From: Gammaproteobacteria bacterium
GTDB lineage: Bacteria > Pseudomonadota > Gammaproteobacteria > Steroidobacterales > Woeseiaceae
DNA: 15,177 bases
Reading direction: 5' to 3'
Assembly: GCA_029881015.1 (NCBI GenBank)
Contig: JAOUNK010000037.1
Span: 1-15,177 of the forward strand
Shown here piece after piece: positions 1 to 7,244 of the stretch. The number at the start of each line of letters is the position of its first letter. Positions within the stretch are counted from its first letter, which is position 1. The notes below the pieces were generated by a model. It saw nothing but the letters and a program-made list of their open reading frames with translations, had not been told where the DNA came from and made no database searches. Made by a program: the position numbers and the translations under genes.

Positions 1-112
1 CCGAGCCGGACTCCGCCAGCATCTGGTCCACACCAAGAAGGCGCAGGACGATGCCAAGCACGAACACGACAGCCAGGTTGGTGGCAATGAACAAAGCAAC
101 ACGAGTAAACAT
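1..112 (-). CDS. htpX: Protease HtpX, N-terminal part (runs off window)
   Basis: Only the first 37 codons are inside the window. The protein starts MFTRVALFIATNLAVVFVLG, which matches the N-terminus of HtpX, the inner-membrane zinc metalloprotease (M48 family) that degrades misfolded membrane proteins; E. coli HtpX begins with a very similar 'RIALFLLTNLAV' stretch. Residues 4-27 form the first membrane span. The start is an ATG preceded by CAGGAGACAGA, a good ribosome binding site at proper spacing. The HEXXH active site would lie beyond the left edge and cannot be seen. The two small genes at 330-512 and 598-795 lie upstream on the same strand, about 220 nt away. The identification rests on the N-terminal pattern only. 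Confidence 0.8.
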   Translation of the reverse strand, partial: MFTRVALFIATNLAVVFVLGIVLRLLGVDQMLAESGS

Positions 113-200
113 TCTGTCTCCTGACCCTGATTGAGGTCGAATACGCCTAAGCGCCGTTATGGAGGCTCCGATCTTGTACTGGCTACGGTGAAATTCAAGC

Positions 201-234
201 CCCGCCTGAAACACTTTGTTTCGGGTAAGGCGGG
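201..234. repeat. Imperfect hairpin upstream of htpX
   Basis: CCCGCCT (201-207) pairs with AGGCGGG (228-234), and inside it GAAAC (208-212) pairs with GTTTC (218-222) around an ACTTT loop, leaving a 5-nt bulge (GGGTA) on one side. It lies between the small gene ending at 330 and the htpX start at 112. Neither strand has a following T run, so an intrinsic terminator is not clearly supported. It could be a leader structure for htpX or a chance palindrome. Confidence 0.4.
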
Positions 235-329
235 AGGTCAGGCAGACTGCGCTTTGCGGGCCATGTTGCCGGCGCCGCTATTGTAAGGTCTTTAAATGCG
301 GACGAATCTATAGGAGGCACAGACTTTCG

Positions 330-512
330 CTACAGGTCTTTGCTCTCAGACTCTCGCCAGTCAGGAATCTCGACCGCAGTGGTCTCCCCGGACAATTTGT
401 CCCAGATCTGAACCAATCGCCGCTTCCTGCGATTTGGGTTCTCACGATCACGATCCGCCAGCTTGTTCGCGTGGTCGAGGATGTAGATGGTCTCGCGCTC
501 CGTTTTCGACAT
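330..512 (-). CDS. Small charged protein of unknown function (60 aa)
   Basis: I do not recognise a family. The 60-residue product begins MSKTERETIYILDHANKLAD, is rich in Arg, Asp, Glu and Lys, contains RENPNRRKRR near residue 24-33 and two Trp residues, and has no signal peptide or membrane span, so it is probably cytosolic. Reading it as a gene is supported by an ATG start with GGGAAC about 8 nt upstream, codons in keeping with the neighbouring genes, and its position on the same strand as the small gene at 598-795 and htpX. An overlapping reading frame covers 308-547 on the same strand, but its composition looks random. Expression is unproven. Confidence 0.5.
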   Translation of the reverse strand: MSKTERETIYILDHANKLADRDRENPNRRKRRLVQIWDKLSGETTAVEIPDWRESESKDL

Positions 513-597
513 AGCCCTGTTCCCGTGCCGATTTGTGGCACCGTCATAGCTATAAGCGAAAACGAAGCGCGAATTACCTCACGCGGATCGAAATTTC

Positions 598-795
598 CTA
601 GTCGTCTGCGTCTTCCGCGGTGGCAACCATCTCAACGGCCGGTCGCTCATGGGCTGCGTTGGACGTAGCCTGGCTATTGTCGTCGCCACCCATCATCGTG
701 GTCGCAGCAATGACGCCGAGTACTGCTCCGCCAAATCCGCCGGCAGCGGCGGCTAGTAGAGTCCGGGATGGAGGTGGTTCGCTTGCTTCTGGCAT
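598..795 (-). CDS. Small single-span membrane protein (65 aa)
   Basis: The predicted product starts MPEASEPPPSRTLLAAAAGG, has one Gly/Ala-rich hydrophobic stretch at about residues 13-36 (LLAAAAGGFGGAVLGVIAAT), and ends in an acidic tail (TAEDADD). It looks like a bitopic or inserted inner-membrane protein of unknown function. I chose the ATG at 795 because GAGGACT lies 6-7 nt upstream. In-frame upstream ATGs (reaching 849, and one at the MKRTQI position) would add residues but have poorer ribosome binding sites. No known family is recognised. It is transcribed away from the sigma factor gene, so 796-950 is a divergent intergenic region. Confidence 0.5.
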   Translation of the reverse strand: MPEASEPPPSRTLLAAAAGGFGGAVLGVIAATTMMGGDDNSQATSNAAHERPAVEMVATAEDADD

Positions 796-950
796 GATTT
801 GAGTCCTCTTCATTGATTGCAGGTATTGCGAAATCAGTCTAATCGCCAAACCCGCATCCCGCCAGCCCCGGCGTCGCTCCCTGGCTCATTGCGATGTCAG
901 CAGTGATTTGCTATCAAGGTTGTACCCACTCGCATCCCGAATCGCTTCCT

Positions 951-1508
951 ATGAGTACCTCAGCCACTGTCACGACGCTCTTGCGAGACTGGCGCTCCGG
1001 TGACAAGCGCGCCCTGGAGGAGCTGACGCCGCTGATCTACGACGACCTGCGCCGCGTCGCCGCCCGGCACCTGCAGTCGGAGCGCTCCGGGCATACGCTG
1101 CAGGCGACAGCGCTCGTCAACGAGGCATTTGTTCGGCTGGCCGAGGCCGACCTGTCATTCCAGGATCGTGCACATTTCTTTTCCGTCGCTGCACGAACGA
1201 TGCGCCATATCCTGACCGACTACGGTCGTGCCCGGCGCGCCCAGAAGCGTGGCGGGGGCGTATCCCCCGTTACCCTGCACGAGGACTGCATGGCTGGCAT
1301 CGGCGATACGGATATCGTGGACATCGATGACGCGCTTACCAGGCTCGCGGAGATCGACGCACGCAAGAGTGACATCCTCGTTTTGCACTTCTTTGGCGGT
1401 ATGACCTTCGAGGAAACCGCCGAGGCCCTCGGTATTTCGCCGGCAACGGTCGACCGGGATCTGCGTTTCGCCAAGGCATGGCTGGCTAATGAACTCAAAG
1501 ACAATTGA
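951..1508 (+). CDS. ECF-like RNA polymerase sigma factor (TIGR02999 / Sigma70_ECF type)
   Basis: This is a 185-residue alternative sigma factor that would direct RNA polymerase to a dedicated promoter set. Sigma region 2 spans about residues 8-98 (LLRDWRSGD ... FFSVAARTMRHILTDYGRAR). Region 4, at about 125-180, ends in a helix-turn-helix (MTFEETAEALGISPATVDRD). The pattern 'HTLQATALVNEAFVRL' is characteristic of the ECF group annotated as TIGR02999, whose genes are usually next to a Ser/Thr kinase, as here. The frame is open back to 894, but the ATG at 951 gives the family's usual N-terminus; neither start has a strong ribosome binding site. The gene overlaps the kinase start by 20 nt, so translation is probably coupled. 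Regulation by the kinase, instead of by a classical anti-sigma factor, is inferred from that pairing. Confidence 0.88.
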   Translation: MSTSATVTTLLRDWRSGDKRALEELTPLIYDDLRRVAARHLQSERSGHTLQATALVNEAFVRLAEADLSFQDRAHFFSVAARTMRHILTDYGRARRAQKRGGGVSPVTLHEDCMAGIGDTDIVDIDDALTRLAEIDARKSDILVLHFFGGMTFEETAEALGISPATVDRDLRFAKAWLANELKDN

Positions 1509-4176
1509 GCTGAATGCCGAGCGTTGGTCCAGGGCAGAGGACCTGTTCGGCCGCGCTGCCGATCTGCGGGCTGGCGAGCGCGAGCGCTTTTTGCAATCCG
1601 AGTGTGGCGACGATGTGGAATTGCACGACTACATCATCAGCTTGCTGCAGGCCGACCCCGCTCTTGACGGCGCCATAGAACGGACGATCGTCAATACTGT
1701 CCGTGTTGCGTTCGGCGAGGATCCGTCGCAAGCCGAGCAAATGAAGGGGCAGATGATCGGGCCCTATCGTGTCGAACGCCTGCTCGGCGCGGGCGGCATG
1801 GGCATGGTCTATCTCGCCGAGCGCGCCGACCAGCAGTATGACCAGCAAGTCGCCATAAAGCTCGGCCGCCACCGGCTGGTCGACCCGCAAATGGAACTTA
1901 GGCTGCGCAATGAACGGCAGTTTCTTGCCAACCTCGACCACCCGAATATTGCACGCCTGTTGGATGGCGGCACGACGGCCGACGGCGTTCCGTATATCGT
2001 CATGGAATACATCGACGGTGTACGCATCGACACCTATTGTGACCTGCACCGACTGACCATCGATGAGCGCCTGAAGCTCTTCCAGACCATCTGCGCTGCC
2101 GTCCACTATGCCCACCAGAACCTGATCATTCACCGGGATATCAAGGCAACCAATATCCTCGTCACGGGAGACGGCACGCCAAAGCTCCTGGATTTTGGTA
2201 TTGCGAAGCTGACCGACGCGGAAGGGTCCGCAACCGACGGCCTGACGCGCGATGGCGCCGTTATCATGACGTTCACCAACGCGGCGCCCGAACAGATCAC
2301 CGGCCAGTGCGTAACCACTGCGACCGATGTCTATGGGCTCGGATTGTTGTTGTTCAACTTGCTGTCGGGCGTGCGGGCTTACGAGACGGACGGTCTCACG
2401 CCTCGCGAGATTGCTCTGCAGATATGCGAGGATGAGAAAACGAGCCCGAGCCGTCGCCTGTTGCAGCAGCGCAAGGCCGCCCAGGCCGAGAACGACACGG
2501 TCGCTCTCGAGAAGCTGAAACGCATCGCCGCCGACCGAAGTACCAGCCTCGATCGCCTGCAACGCCGGCTGCACGGTGACCTGGATACCATTGTCTTGAA
2601 TGCGCTGCGCAAGGAGCCGGCGCGACGGTACCGTTCGGCCAGCGCGTTCGCAGACGATATCGGCCGGTATCTGAACTCGATGCCCATTGTTGCGCGGGCC
2701 GACTCGTGGCGATATCGCGCCGGAAAGTTCGTGCAGCGTCACGTGGCTGCCGTGTCCGCCGCGGCCCTCGTAGTCGTTCTGCTCACCGCGTTCAGTGTGG
2801 CGCTGTCGATTCAAAACCGGGCCGTCGTGAAAGAGCGCGATACGGCCCGCGAAGTCATTCAGTTCCTCGAAGATATCTTCATGGCACACGATCCGTCGCG
2901 TGCTCGTGGCGCAGACGTCACTGCCGAAGAGATCCTGGCCGAAGGTGCCGATCGTATTCAAAGCAATCTGGGCGATCGTCCGGAGATCCAGTCGGCACTC
3001 ATGGGGACCATCGGACGCGTCTACTACAACCTGGGTGAGTATCAGTCGTCGGAGAAGATGCTCCAGCAGGCGCTGCAGCTGCAAATACAAACCAGCGGCG
3101 AGGCCCACCCCAGTGTTGCCGTCATCAAGAACGATCTCGCCGAGGTTCTTTTCCGGCGTGCGGAGTATGGGCGCGCGGCCGAGTTGCTGCAGCAGGCGCT
3201 GGCTGTCAATCAACTGAGTAACGACGGCACCTCGCCGCTGGTCGCCACGAATCTCTTCAACCTGGCGAATGTGTATCTCGCAACGGGAAAACTCGACGAA
3301 GCGGAAGCTGCCGTCAGATCGAGCGTCGCGATATTCGTGCAGATCTCCGATCAGTTCGGACTCGAACTTGCCGAGGCGAAAAGCACTCTCGCTCGAATCC
3401 TGCAGGTTCGCGGCGACCTCGATCAAACGGAATCGCTGCTGCGGGATGCGATAGAAATCGTCAACGAATCAGAAGGCCCGGATCACCCGTACATGGCCTA
3501 TTACCTGCAAAACCTCGGTGTATTGCAGCGCTCGAAAGGGGATCTCGTCGCCGCTGAACAAACGCTGCAGTTGGCTGTTGAGGCAACACGTCGAATCCTG
3601 GGCGACAACCATGAATTGCTGGCAATCGTGCTCGTCGACCAGGGCATGCTGCTGCAGATGAAAGGCGACTACGACGAGGCGGTGCGTGTCGTGCGGACGG
3701 CGATCGAGCTGGACATACAAATTCACGGACCCGGTCACCCGAGGGTAGGTCTCCACAAAACGATCCTCGGCATGCTGTTACACGACAAGAACGACCTGGA
3801 GGATGCTGAGGCCAGCTTGCAGGATGCATTGCTGATTTTTGATGAGGCTCTTGGCGACGACCACCAATACATCGCCTCCGCGCTGACCGAGCTAGGAGCC
3901 GTATTGAACACTACCGGGCGCGCAGAGCAGGCACGCCCGGTACTTGAGCGAGCCCTGCAGATGCGACTCAAAGACTATCCACCAGAGCATGTCCTGGTGG
4001 CCGCAACCCAGGCTGAATACGGTGACACCCTGTCACGTCTTGGCCAGTTCGAAGAGGCGGAGTCATTGCTGCGGCAGAGCGTGATCGTACTCGGTGATCG
4101 TCCCGATCGCCGATCGCGGCGAGCGAACGCGGCGTTGGAACGCCTGGAAGCTCTGGCCGGTTTGCGTGATCAATGA
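1489..4176 (+). CDS. Membrane Ser/Thr protein kinase with C-terminal TPR domain
   Basis: The product has 895 residues. A short N-terminal region (1-90) is followed by a Hanks-type kinase domain at about 93-395: glycine loop LLGAGGMGMVY (98-108), ATP lysine in VAIK (K124), catalytic HRDIKATN (215-222, D217), and DFG (235-237). A single membrane span lies near 418-441 (AAVSAAALVVVLLTAFSVAL). The C-terminal half (about 500-880) consists of roughly 42-residue TPR repeats of the kinesin-light-chain type, with recurring 'G..HP.VA'-like links (EAHPSV, GPDHPY, GDNHEL, GPGHPR, GDDHQY). This places the kinase in the cytoplasm and the TPR array in the periplasm, presumably as a sensor or scaffold. All canonical catalytic residues are present. 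It starts inside the sigma factor gene (20-nt overlap), so it is probably co-translated with it and controls it. This pairing is known in several proteobacterial groups. Confidence 0.93.
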   Translation: MNSKTIELNAERWSRAEDLFGRAADLRAGERERFLQSECGDDVELHDYIISLLQADPALDGAIERTIVNTVRVAFGEDPSQAEQMKGQMIGPYRVERLLGAGGMGMVYLAERADQQYDQQVAIKLGRHRLVDPQMELRLRNERQFLANLDHPNIARLLDGGTTADGVPYIVMEYIDGVRIDTYCDLHRLTIDERLKLFQTICAAVHYAHQNLIIHRDIKATNILVTGDGTPKLLDFGIAKLTDAEGSATDGLTRDGAVIMTFTNAAPEQITGQCVTTATDVYGLGLLLFNLLSGVRAYETDGLTPREIALQICEDEKTSPSRRLLQQRKAAQAENDTVALEKLKRIAADRSTSLDRLQRRLHGDLDTIVLNALRKEPARRYRSASAFADDIGRYLNSMPIVARADSWRYRAGKFVQRHVAAVSAAALVVVLLTAFSVALSIQNRAVVKERDTAREVIQFLEDIFMAHDPSRARGADVTAEEILAEGADRIQSNLGDRPEIQSALMGTIGRVYYNLGEYQSSEKMLQQALQLQIQTSGEAHPSVAVIKNDLAEVLFRRAEYGRAAELLQQALAVNQLSNDGTSPLVATNLFNLANVYLATGKLDEAEAAVRSSVAIFVQISDQFGLELAEAKSTLARILQVRGDLDQTESLLRDAIEIVNESEGPDHPYMAYYLQNLGVLQRSKGDLVAAEQTLQLAVEATRRILGDNHELLAIVLVDQGMLLQMKGDYDEAVRVVRTAIELDIQIHGPGHPRVGLHKTILGMLLHDKNDLEDAEASLQDALLIFDEALGDDHQYIASALTELGAVLNTTGRAEQARPVLERALQMRLKDYPPEHVLVAATQAEYGDTLSRLGQFEEAESLLRQSVIVLGDRPDRRSRRANAALERLEALAGLRDQ

Positions 4177-4361
4177 CCTGCTGGTCCTCGCAATCCTGGC
4201 GTTCTGAGGGTGTATTGGTCTCACCCAGTGCGATTGCACGTCCATGCTCATGGAGTCTCCCGGGCGCCAGCGGCTTTCTGATCGCAATTGACAAGGTGCA
4301 AGCAGCATGGGCGTGCCGGGGACATGGGCCGACTTCCTTGCTCATCTGGGTGGAGCATGCG

Positions 4362-4514
4362 ATGAAGACGAAACTACCACTGTTAATCTGGTCTTTGATT
4401 TTGATCGTGCCGTTTGCCGGTTTTGGTCAGGACACGCGGGAACTGGTTAAAGGGCCAGCTTCGGTCGAAGCCAGTGAACTCGGCGGTCCAGTCGATCCCT
4501 CCGGTATTGAATAG
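4362..4514 (+). CDS. Small predicted exported peptide (50 aa)
   Basis: The product begins MKTKLPLLIWSLILIVPFAG and continues FGQDTRELVKGPAS, ending PVDPSGIE. Lys residues at 2 and 4, a hydrophobic core at 5-20 and a small-residue 'AGFGQ' end resemble a Sec signal peptide, which would leave a mature peptide of roughly 26 residues. The ATG at 4362 has GGTGGAG about 7 nt upstream. The frame is open further upstream (to 4173), but that part looks non-coding. The gene follows the kinase by 185 nt and ends 6 nt before the convergent cupin gene. Family and function are unknown. Its place after a kinase with a periplasmic TPR domain makes a ligand or partner role possible, but that is speculation. 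Confidence 0.5.
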   Translation: MKTKLPLLIWSLILIVPFAGFGQDTRELVKGPASVEASELGGPVDPSGIE

Positions 4515-4519
4515 TCGTT

Positions 4520-5542
4520 CTAGTAGTCCACCGCATCAAGCAGACTTGGCAGATCTTTATGGCCGCGCGCCTTGAAAAGGGACGGGTTGCTGCACGTCAG
4601 GACGAGAATGGTCTGTATCGGTGATGCCCGCCAGCCGAGGCCGAGTTTCGCCCACCGATAGCCGGTAGCGATGGTGGCTGTGGGATTGAATACCTGATGC
4701 CAGGCGAAGGCCGGGACATACAAAACGTCGCCTGGCTCCAGGTCTGCGATCCATCCGGGCACGCTGCGGGCGATCGGCCATTTTTCCGTATCGCTGACGT
4801 CGACTTCACTATAGAAATACGGCGAGCACTTTGCTGGCGGCGCAAAGAAGGGTGCTGCAGCGGCAGGGTAAATCCACCACCGTTTCCTGCCGGTAACCTG
4901 GTAGAACAGGTTTGGCGCAATACTGCAGTGCAGCCCCGTCGCTGTCTTCGCGCCACCCATGAAGAAGCCCCAGTTCTCAAAGCTCTTGTGATCGTCCCGC
5001 ATCGCTCGAAACCAGTCGACATCGACATCGTCGATCAATTCGGGGTGCTGGTGCATGATTCCGGAGAAGCGCGCATACATATCGCCACCTGAATCCATGC
5101 TCTCGGCAATCTCCGCATAGGTCGCATCGCGACCTTCGCCAGGACGCCCCTTCGGCTCGTTTGGCGCCGCTCGCAGCAGCCGAACCGCGGTTTGTCGGTA
5201 ACGAGAACCCAGCATCTCATGCGTCCAGTTTGCAGCGGGCCAGGATGCGCCGGCACCGGCCATCACGACGGGGGTATCGGTAGCGAAATAACGGTCTTGA
5301 AAGTCCTGCGGATCGATATCGTGAACGCGATCCACGGGGCGCCGCTGGTCGGTCGAACCAGTGCCCTCCTCGTTCAGGCGCAGCGCCAACGAAACAGCCT
5401 CCTCGTGCACGCGCAGCCTGCGAGCCGTCAGCCAGGTTTCGCGACGTACCACCGTTCTCGCCGCATGATCGGCCAGCCACAGGCGGTTGTATTTCCGTCT
5501 CAGGCTACGGGTTGCGGTCCAAAATTCTTTCATCGTTTCCAC
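4520..5542 (-). CDS. JmjC/cupin-like (Cupin_8) protein with atypical metal triad
   Basis: The product has 340 residues. The C-terminal half fits the Cupin_8/JmjC fold of Fe(II)/2-oxoglutarate hydroxylases: 'TGLHCSIAPNLFYQVTGRKR' (202-221) and 'LEPGDVLYVPAFAWHQVFNP' (268-287). Family members normally carry HxD/E in the first motif and a second His in the last. Here H205 and H282 are present, but the acidic ligand position (207) is Ser, so the site may bind metal differently, use a halogenase-like or other chemistry, or be inactive. K220 and the RWW stretch match the usual 2-oxoglutarate side. The N-terminal 70 residues are basic and of unknown function. The 5542 start is GTG; an ATG at 5533 is equally plausible. 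The gene is divergent from the sulfotransferase, shares a motif-bearing intergenic region with it, and probably belongs to the lipid/amide cluster. Confidence 0.8.
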   Translation of the reverse strand: METMKEFWTATRSLRRKYNRLWLADHAARTVVRRETWLTARRLRVHEEAVSLALRLNEEGTGSTDQRRPVDRVHDIDPQDFQDRYFATDTPVVMAGAGASWPAANWTHEMLGSRYRQTAVRLLRAAPNEPKGRPGEGRDATYAEIAESMDSGGDMYARFSGIMHQHPELIDDVDVDWFRAMRDDHKSFENWGFFMGGAKTATGLHCSIAPNLFYQVTGRKRWWIYPAAAAPFFAPPAKCSPYFYSEVDVSDTEKWPIARSVPGWIADLEPGDVLYVPAFAWHQVFNPTATIATGYRWAKLGLGWRASPIQTILVLTCSNPSLFKARGHKDLPSLLDAVDY

Positions 5543-5580
5543 ATCGATCCAGACCCCAACGCTATCCTAGATGTTTACGG

Positions 5581-5590
5581 CATAATGTGC
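5581..5590 (+). promoter_or_regulatory. Shared cluster motif (-10 or operator candidate), copy 1
   Basis: CATAATGTGC lies 48 nt before the sulfotransferase start, in the divergent region it shares with the cupin gene. It matches YATARTSTRC, which also occurs at 9983 and 12860. The left flank TTTACGG resembles TTTGCGGT beside the copy at 12860. No clear sigma70 -35 hexamer is present at 16-18 nt, so it may be a -10 of another sigma factor or a regulator site. Confidence 0.35.
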
Positions 5591-5628
5591 ACCTTGATCA
5601 TTCCAGCCTGAGATAGGAGCATTGCTAC

Positions 5629-6318
5629 TTGCTCGAAGTAATCGGAGCCGGCTACAGCAGGACGGGCACCCTGTCGCTCAAGCATGCGCTTGAGATATTG
5701 GGCATAGGCCGTTGCTATCATTTCACGGAGCTGCTCAAACGGCGGCACGCGAAACGCTGGCTTGCTGTCCTGGACGGAGCGCCACCCGTCTGGGACGAGG
5801 TGTTCGCAGGTTATTCGGCGACCGTGGACTGGCCTGCCGTTAGCTACTATCGGGAGCTGGCAGACTACTACCCGGACGCGAGAGTCATCCTGACGATTCG
5901 AGATCCGGATCAATGGCACGCGAGTTTGCAAGATGCCCTGCTGCCTCTGCGCCGGGTACTCCCGTCCTGGATTCCCTGGACATCCAGGATCGGCCGCTTG
6001 ACCGACTTGACCATCTGGAACGGTACGTTCAAAGGCCGCGCGGAAAATCGAGATTTTGCCATCGCGTGTTTGCAGCGACATTCGCAGGAAGTCTGTGCTG
6101 AGATCGATGAGAAGCGCCTGCTCGTCTACGACGTTAAAGAAGGGTGGGAACCGCTCTGCAATTTCCTCGGCCGTCCGATTCCCGACATCCCTTTTCCGCG
6201 AACGAATTCGCGACGCAGCCTGCGTGCCGCCGTTTGGGCTATTCGCGTGATCAAGTGGCTTATCATCTCCACTCCCATGCTCATCGCAGTCGCGTTGCTG
6301 AACCGGATAATGCAATGA
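5629..6318 (+). CDS. Sulfotransferase family protein (Sulfotransfer_4 type) with C-terminal membrane segment
   Basis: The product has 229 residues and is predicted to transfer sulfate from PAPS to a hydroxyl or amine of an acceptor. The 5'-phosphosulfate loop is GAGYSRTGTLSLKHALEILG (6-25), the 3'-phosphate motif is 'TIRDPDQWHASL' (89-100), and 'EGWEPLCNFLGRPIPDIPFP' (171-190) is a characteristic C-terminal signature of this family. Residues 201-224 are hydrophobic (AVWAIRVIKW...), so the enzyme is probably tethered to the membrane, fitting a lipid acceptor. The start is TTG at 5629, with AGGAG at 5615-5619, nine nt upstream. The stop overlaps the start of the following desaturase as ATGA (4 nt), indicating translational coupling. 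The acceptor cannot be deduced. Confidence 0.88.
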   Translation: MLEVIGAGYSRTGTLSLKHALEILGIGRCYHFTELLKRRHAKRWLAVLDGAPPVWDEVFAGYSATVDWPAVSYYRELADYYPDARVILTIRDPDQWHASLQDALLPLRRVLPSWIPWTSRIGRLTDLTIWNGTFKGRAENRDFAIACLQRHSQEVCAEIDEKRLLVYDVKEGWEPLCNFLGRPIPDIPFPRTNSRRSLRAAVWAIRVIKWLIISTPMLIAVALLNRIMQ

Positions 6319-7244
6319 GTTTAAATCTTCCCGAACCGCTGCCAATGCCGGCGCCGCGCTCTGTGCAGGCCTTTTTGCAGGGCGATACGCACGCCAAACC
6401 GCGCGTTCTTCTCGCGTGGGCTCTTTTCGACTGGAGCGTCATCGGCGTCGCGTGGACAGCCATGTCGGTGCTGGACAGCGCGATAGTTGCAGCGATCGGG
6501 ATCGTTGTCGTCGCGTCGCGTCTGCACGCATTGGGTGCAATCTTGCATGACGCGTGCCACAAGCACCGACGGTCAAACTCGCGCATGTGGTGGTTGGTGG
6601 AGATCGTCGCCGGCTGGCCGATCGCGTCGACGATCGAGGCGATGCGCTACCATCATCTCAGGCACCACGCCAGCAGCGGAACGCTGATGGATCCGTACCA
6701 CGGCACTGTGCATGCCCGAACAGCCTGGCGCCGATACGTTCTTACCTTGCGCGGTGTGGTATTGCCTTTCTGGTGGACGCTTCGCGCGGTCATGGCGCCC
6801 ATCGCATTGCTGATACCGTCGTTGCGAACACCCTACGGCCGCGCGTTTCTGCAGGACCAGTCGGGGCGCGACTTGCGCAACAATGCCGCCGTAATCGCCT
6901 GCGCCCGGGCCGACATCCCGCAGCTCGTCGGACAGGCGGTCGTTCTAGGGGCCGCCATTGCGGCTGGACTGCCGGTACTGACCTACTACGTGGCGCCACT
7001 GGTACTTGCCGGAATTCTGAATGCACACCGGGTCATCACCGAGCATTCCTGGCAACTGAACGACGGCCGGTCCCGGCGCCAGACTTGGGAGACGACGGTT
7101 GACCACGACCTTGGTGTTATCGGCAACGCCGTGTTCTATCCGCACAACATTGGTTTGCATCGCATTCATCACATGTATCCAACGGTCTCGTTTACCCATT
7201 TGCGCGAGCTCGCGCAAGCAGTTCGATCTTCCGCCGGAAACTAG
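6315..7244 (+). CDS. Membrane fatty-acid desaturase-family di-iron enzyme
   Basis: The product has 309 residues and carries the three histidine boxes of integral-membrane desaturases and hydroxylases (PF00487): HDACHKH (78-84), HHLRHH (113-118) and HRIHH (282-286), plus H244. Hydrophobic stretches at about 35-75, 91-105, 145-170 and 203-235 fit a polytopic membrane protein. It would introduce a double bond or hydroxyl into an acyl chain or similar substrate using O2 and an electron donor, none of which is encoded nearby. The ATG at 6315 is the real start: it overlaps the sulfotransferase stop (ATGA), and the longer frame back to 6144 only reads through that gene. The 3' end overlaps the convergent Rieske gene within a single CTAG. 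Confidence 0.9.
   Translation: MSLNLPEPLPMPAPRSVQAFLQGDTHAKPRVLLAWALFDWSVIGVAWTAMSVLDSAIVAAIGIVVVASRLHALGAILHDACHKHRRSNSRMWWLVEIVAGWPIASTIEAMRYHHLRHHASSGTLMDPYHGTVHARTAWRRYVLTLRGVVLPFWWTLRAVMAPIALLIPSLRTPYGRAFLQDQSGRDLRNNAAVIACARADIPQLVGQAVVLGAAIAAGLPVLTYYVAPLVLAGILNAHRVITEHSWQLNDGRSRRQTWETTVDHDLGVIGNAVFYPHNIGLHRIHHMYPTVSFTHLRELAQAVRSSAGN

Noticed and set aside
312..317. AGGAGG on the plus strand
   Set aside because: No start codon follows at a usable distance, and the bases lie just after the end of a minus-strand gene.
216..668. 150-residue open frame on the plus strand
   Set aside because: Cys/Arg-rich random-looking product overlapping two more plausible minus-strand small genes, with no motif.
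1495..3426. 643-residue open frame antisense to the kinase
   Set aside because: It lies wholly opposite well-supported kinase/TPR coding sequence, shows no family motif and is a typical GC-rich shadow frame.
4288..4293. TTGACA resembling a -35 before the small exported peptide
   Set aside because: No matching -10 occurs 15-19 nt downstream.
5575..6345. 256-residue open frame antisense to the sulfotransferase
   Set aside because: No family pattern; the plus strand carries the PAPS motifs.
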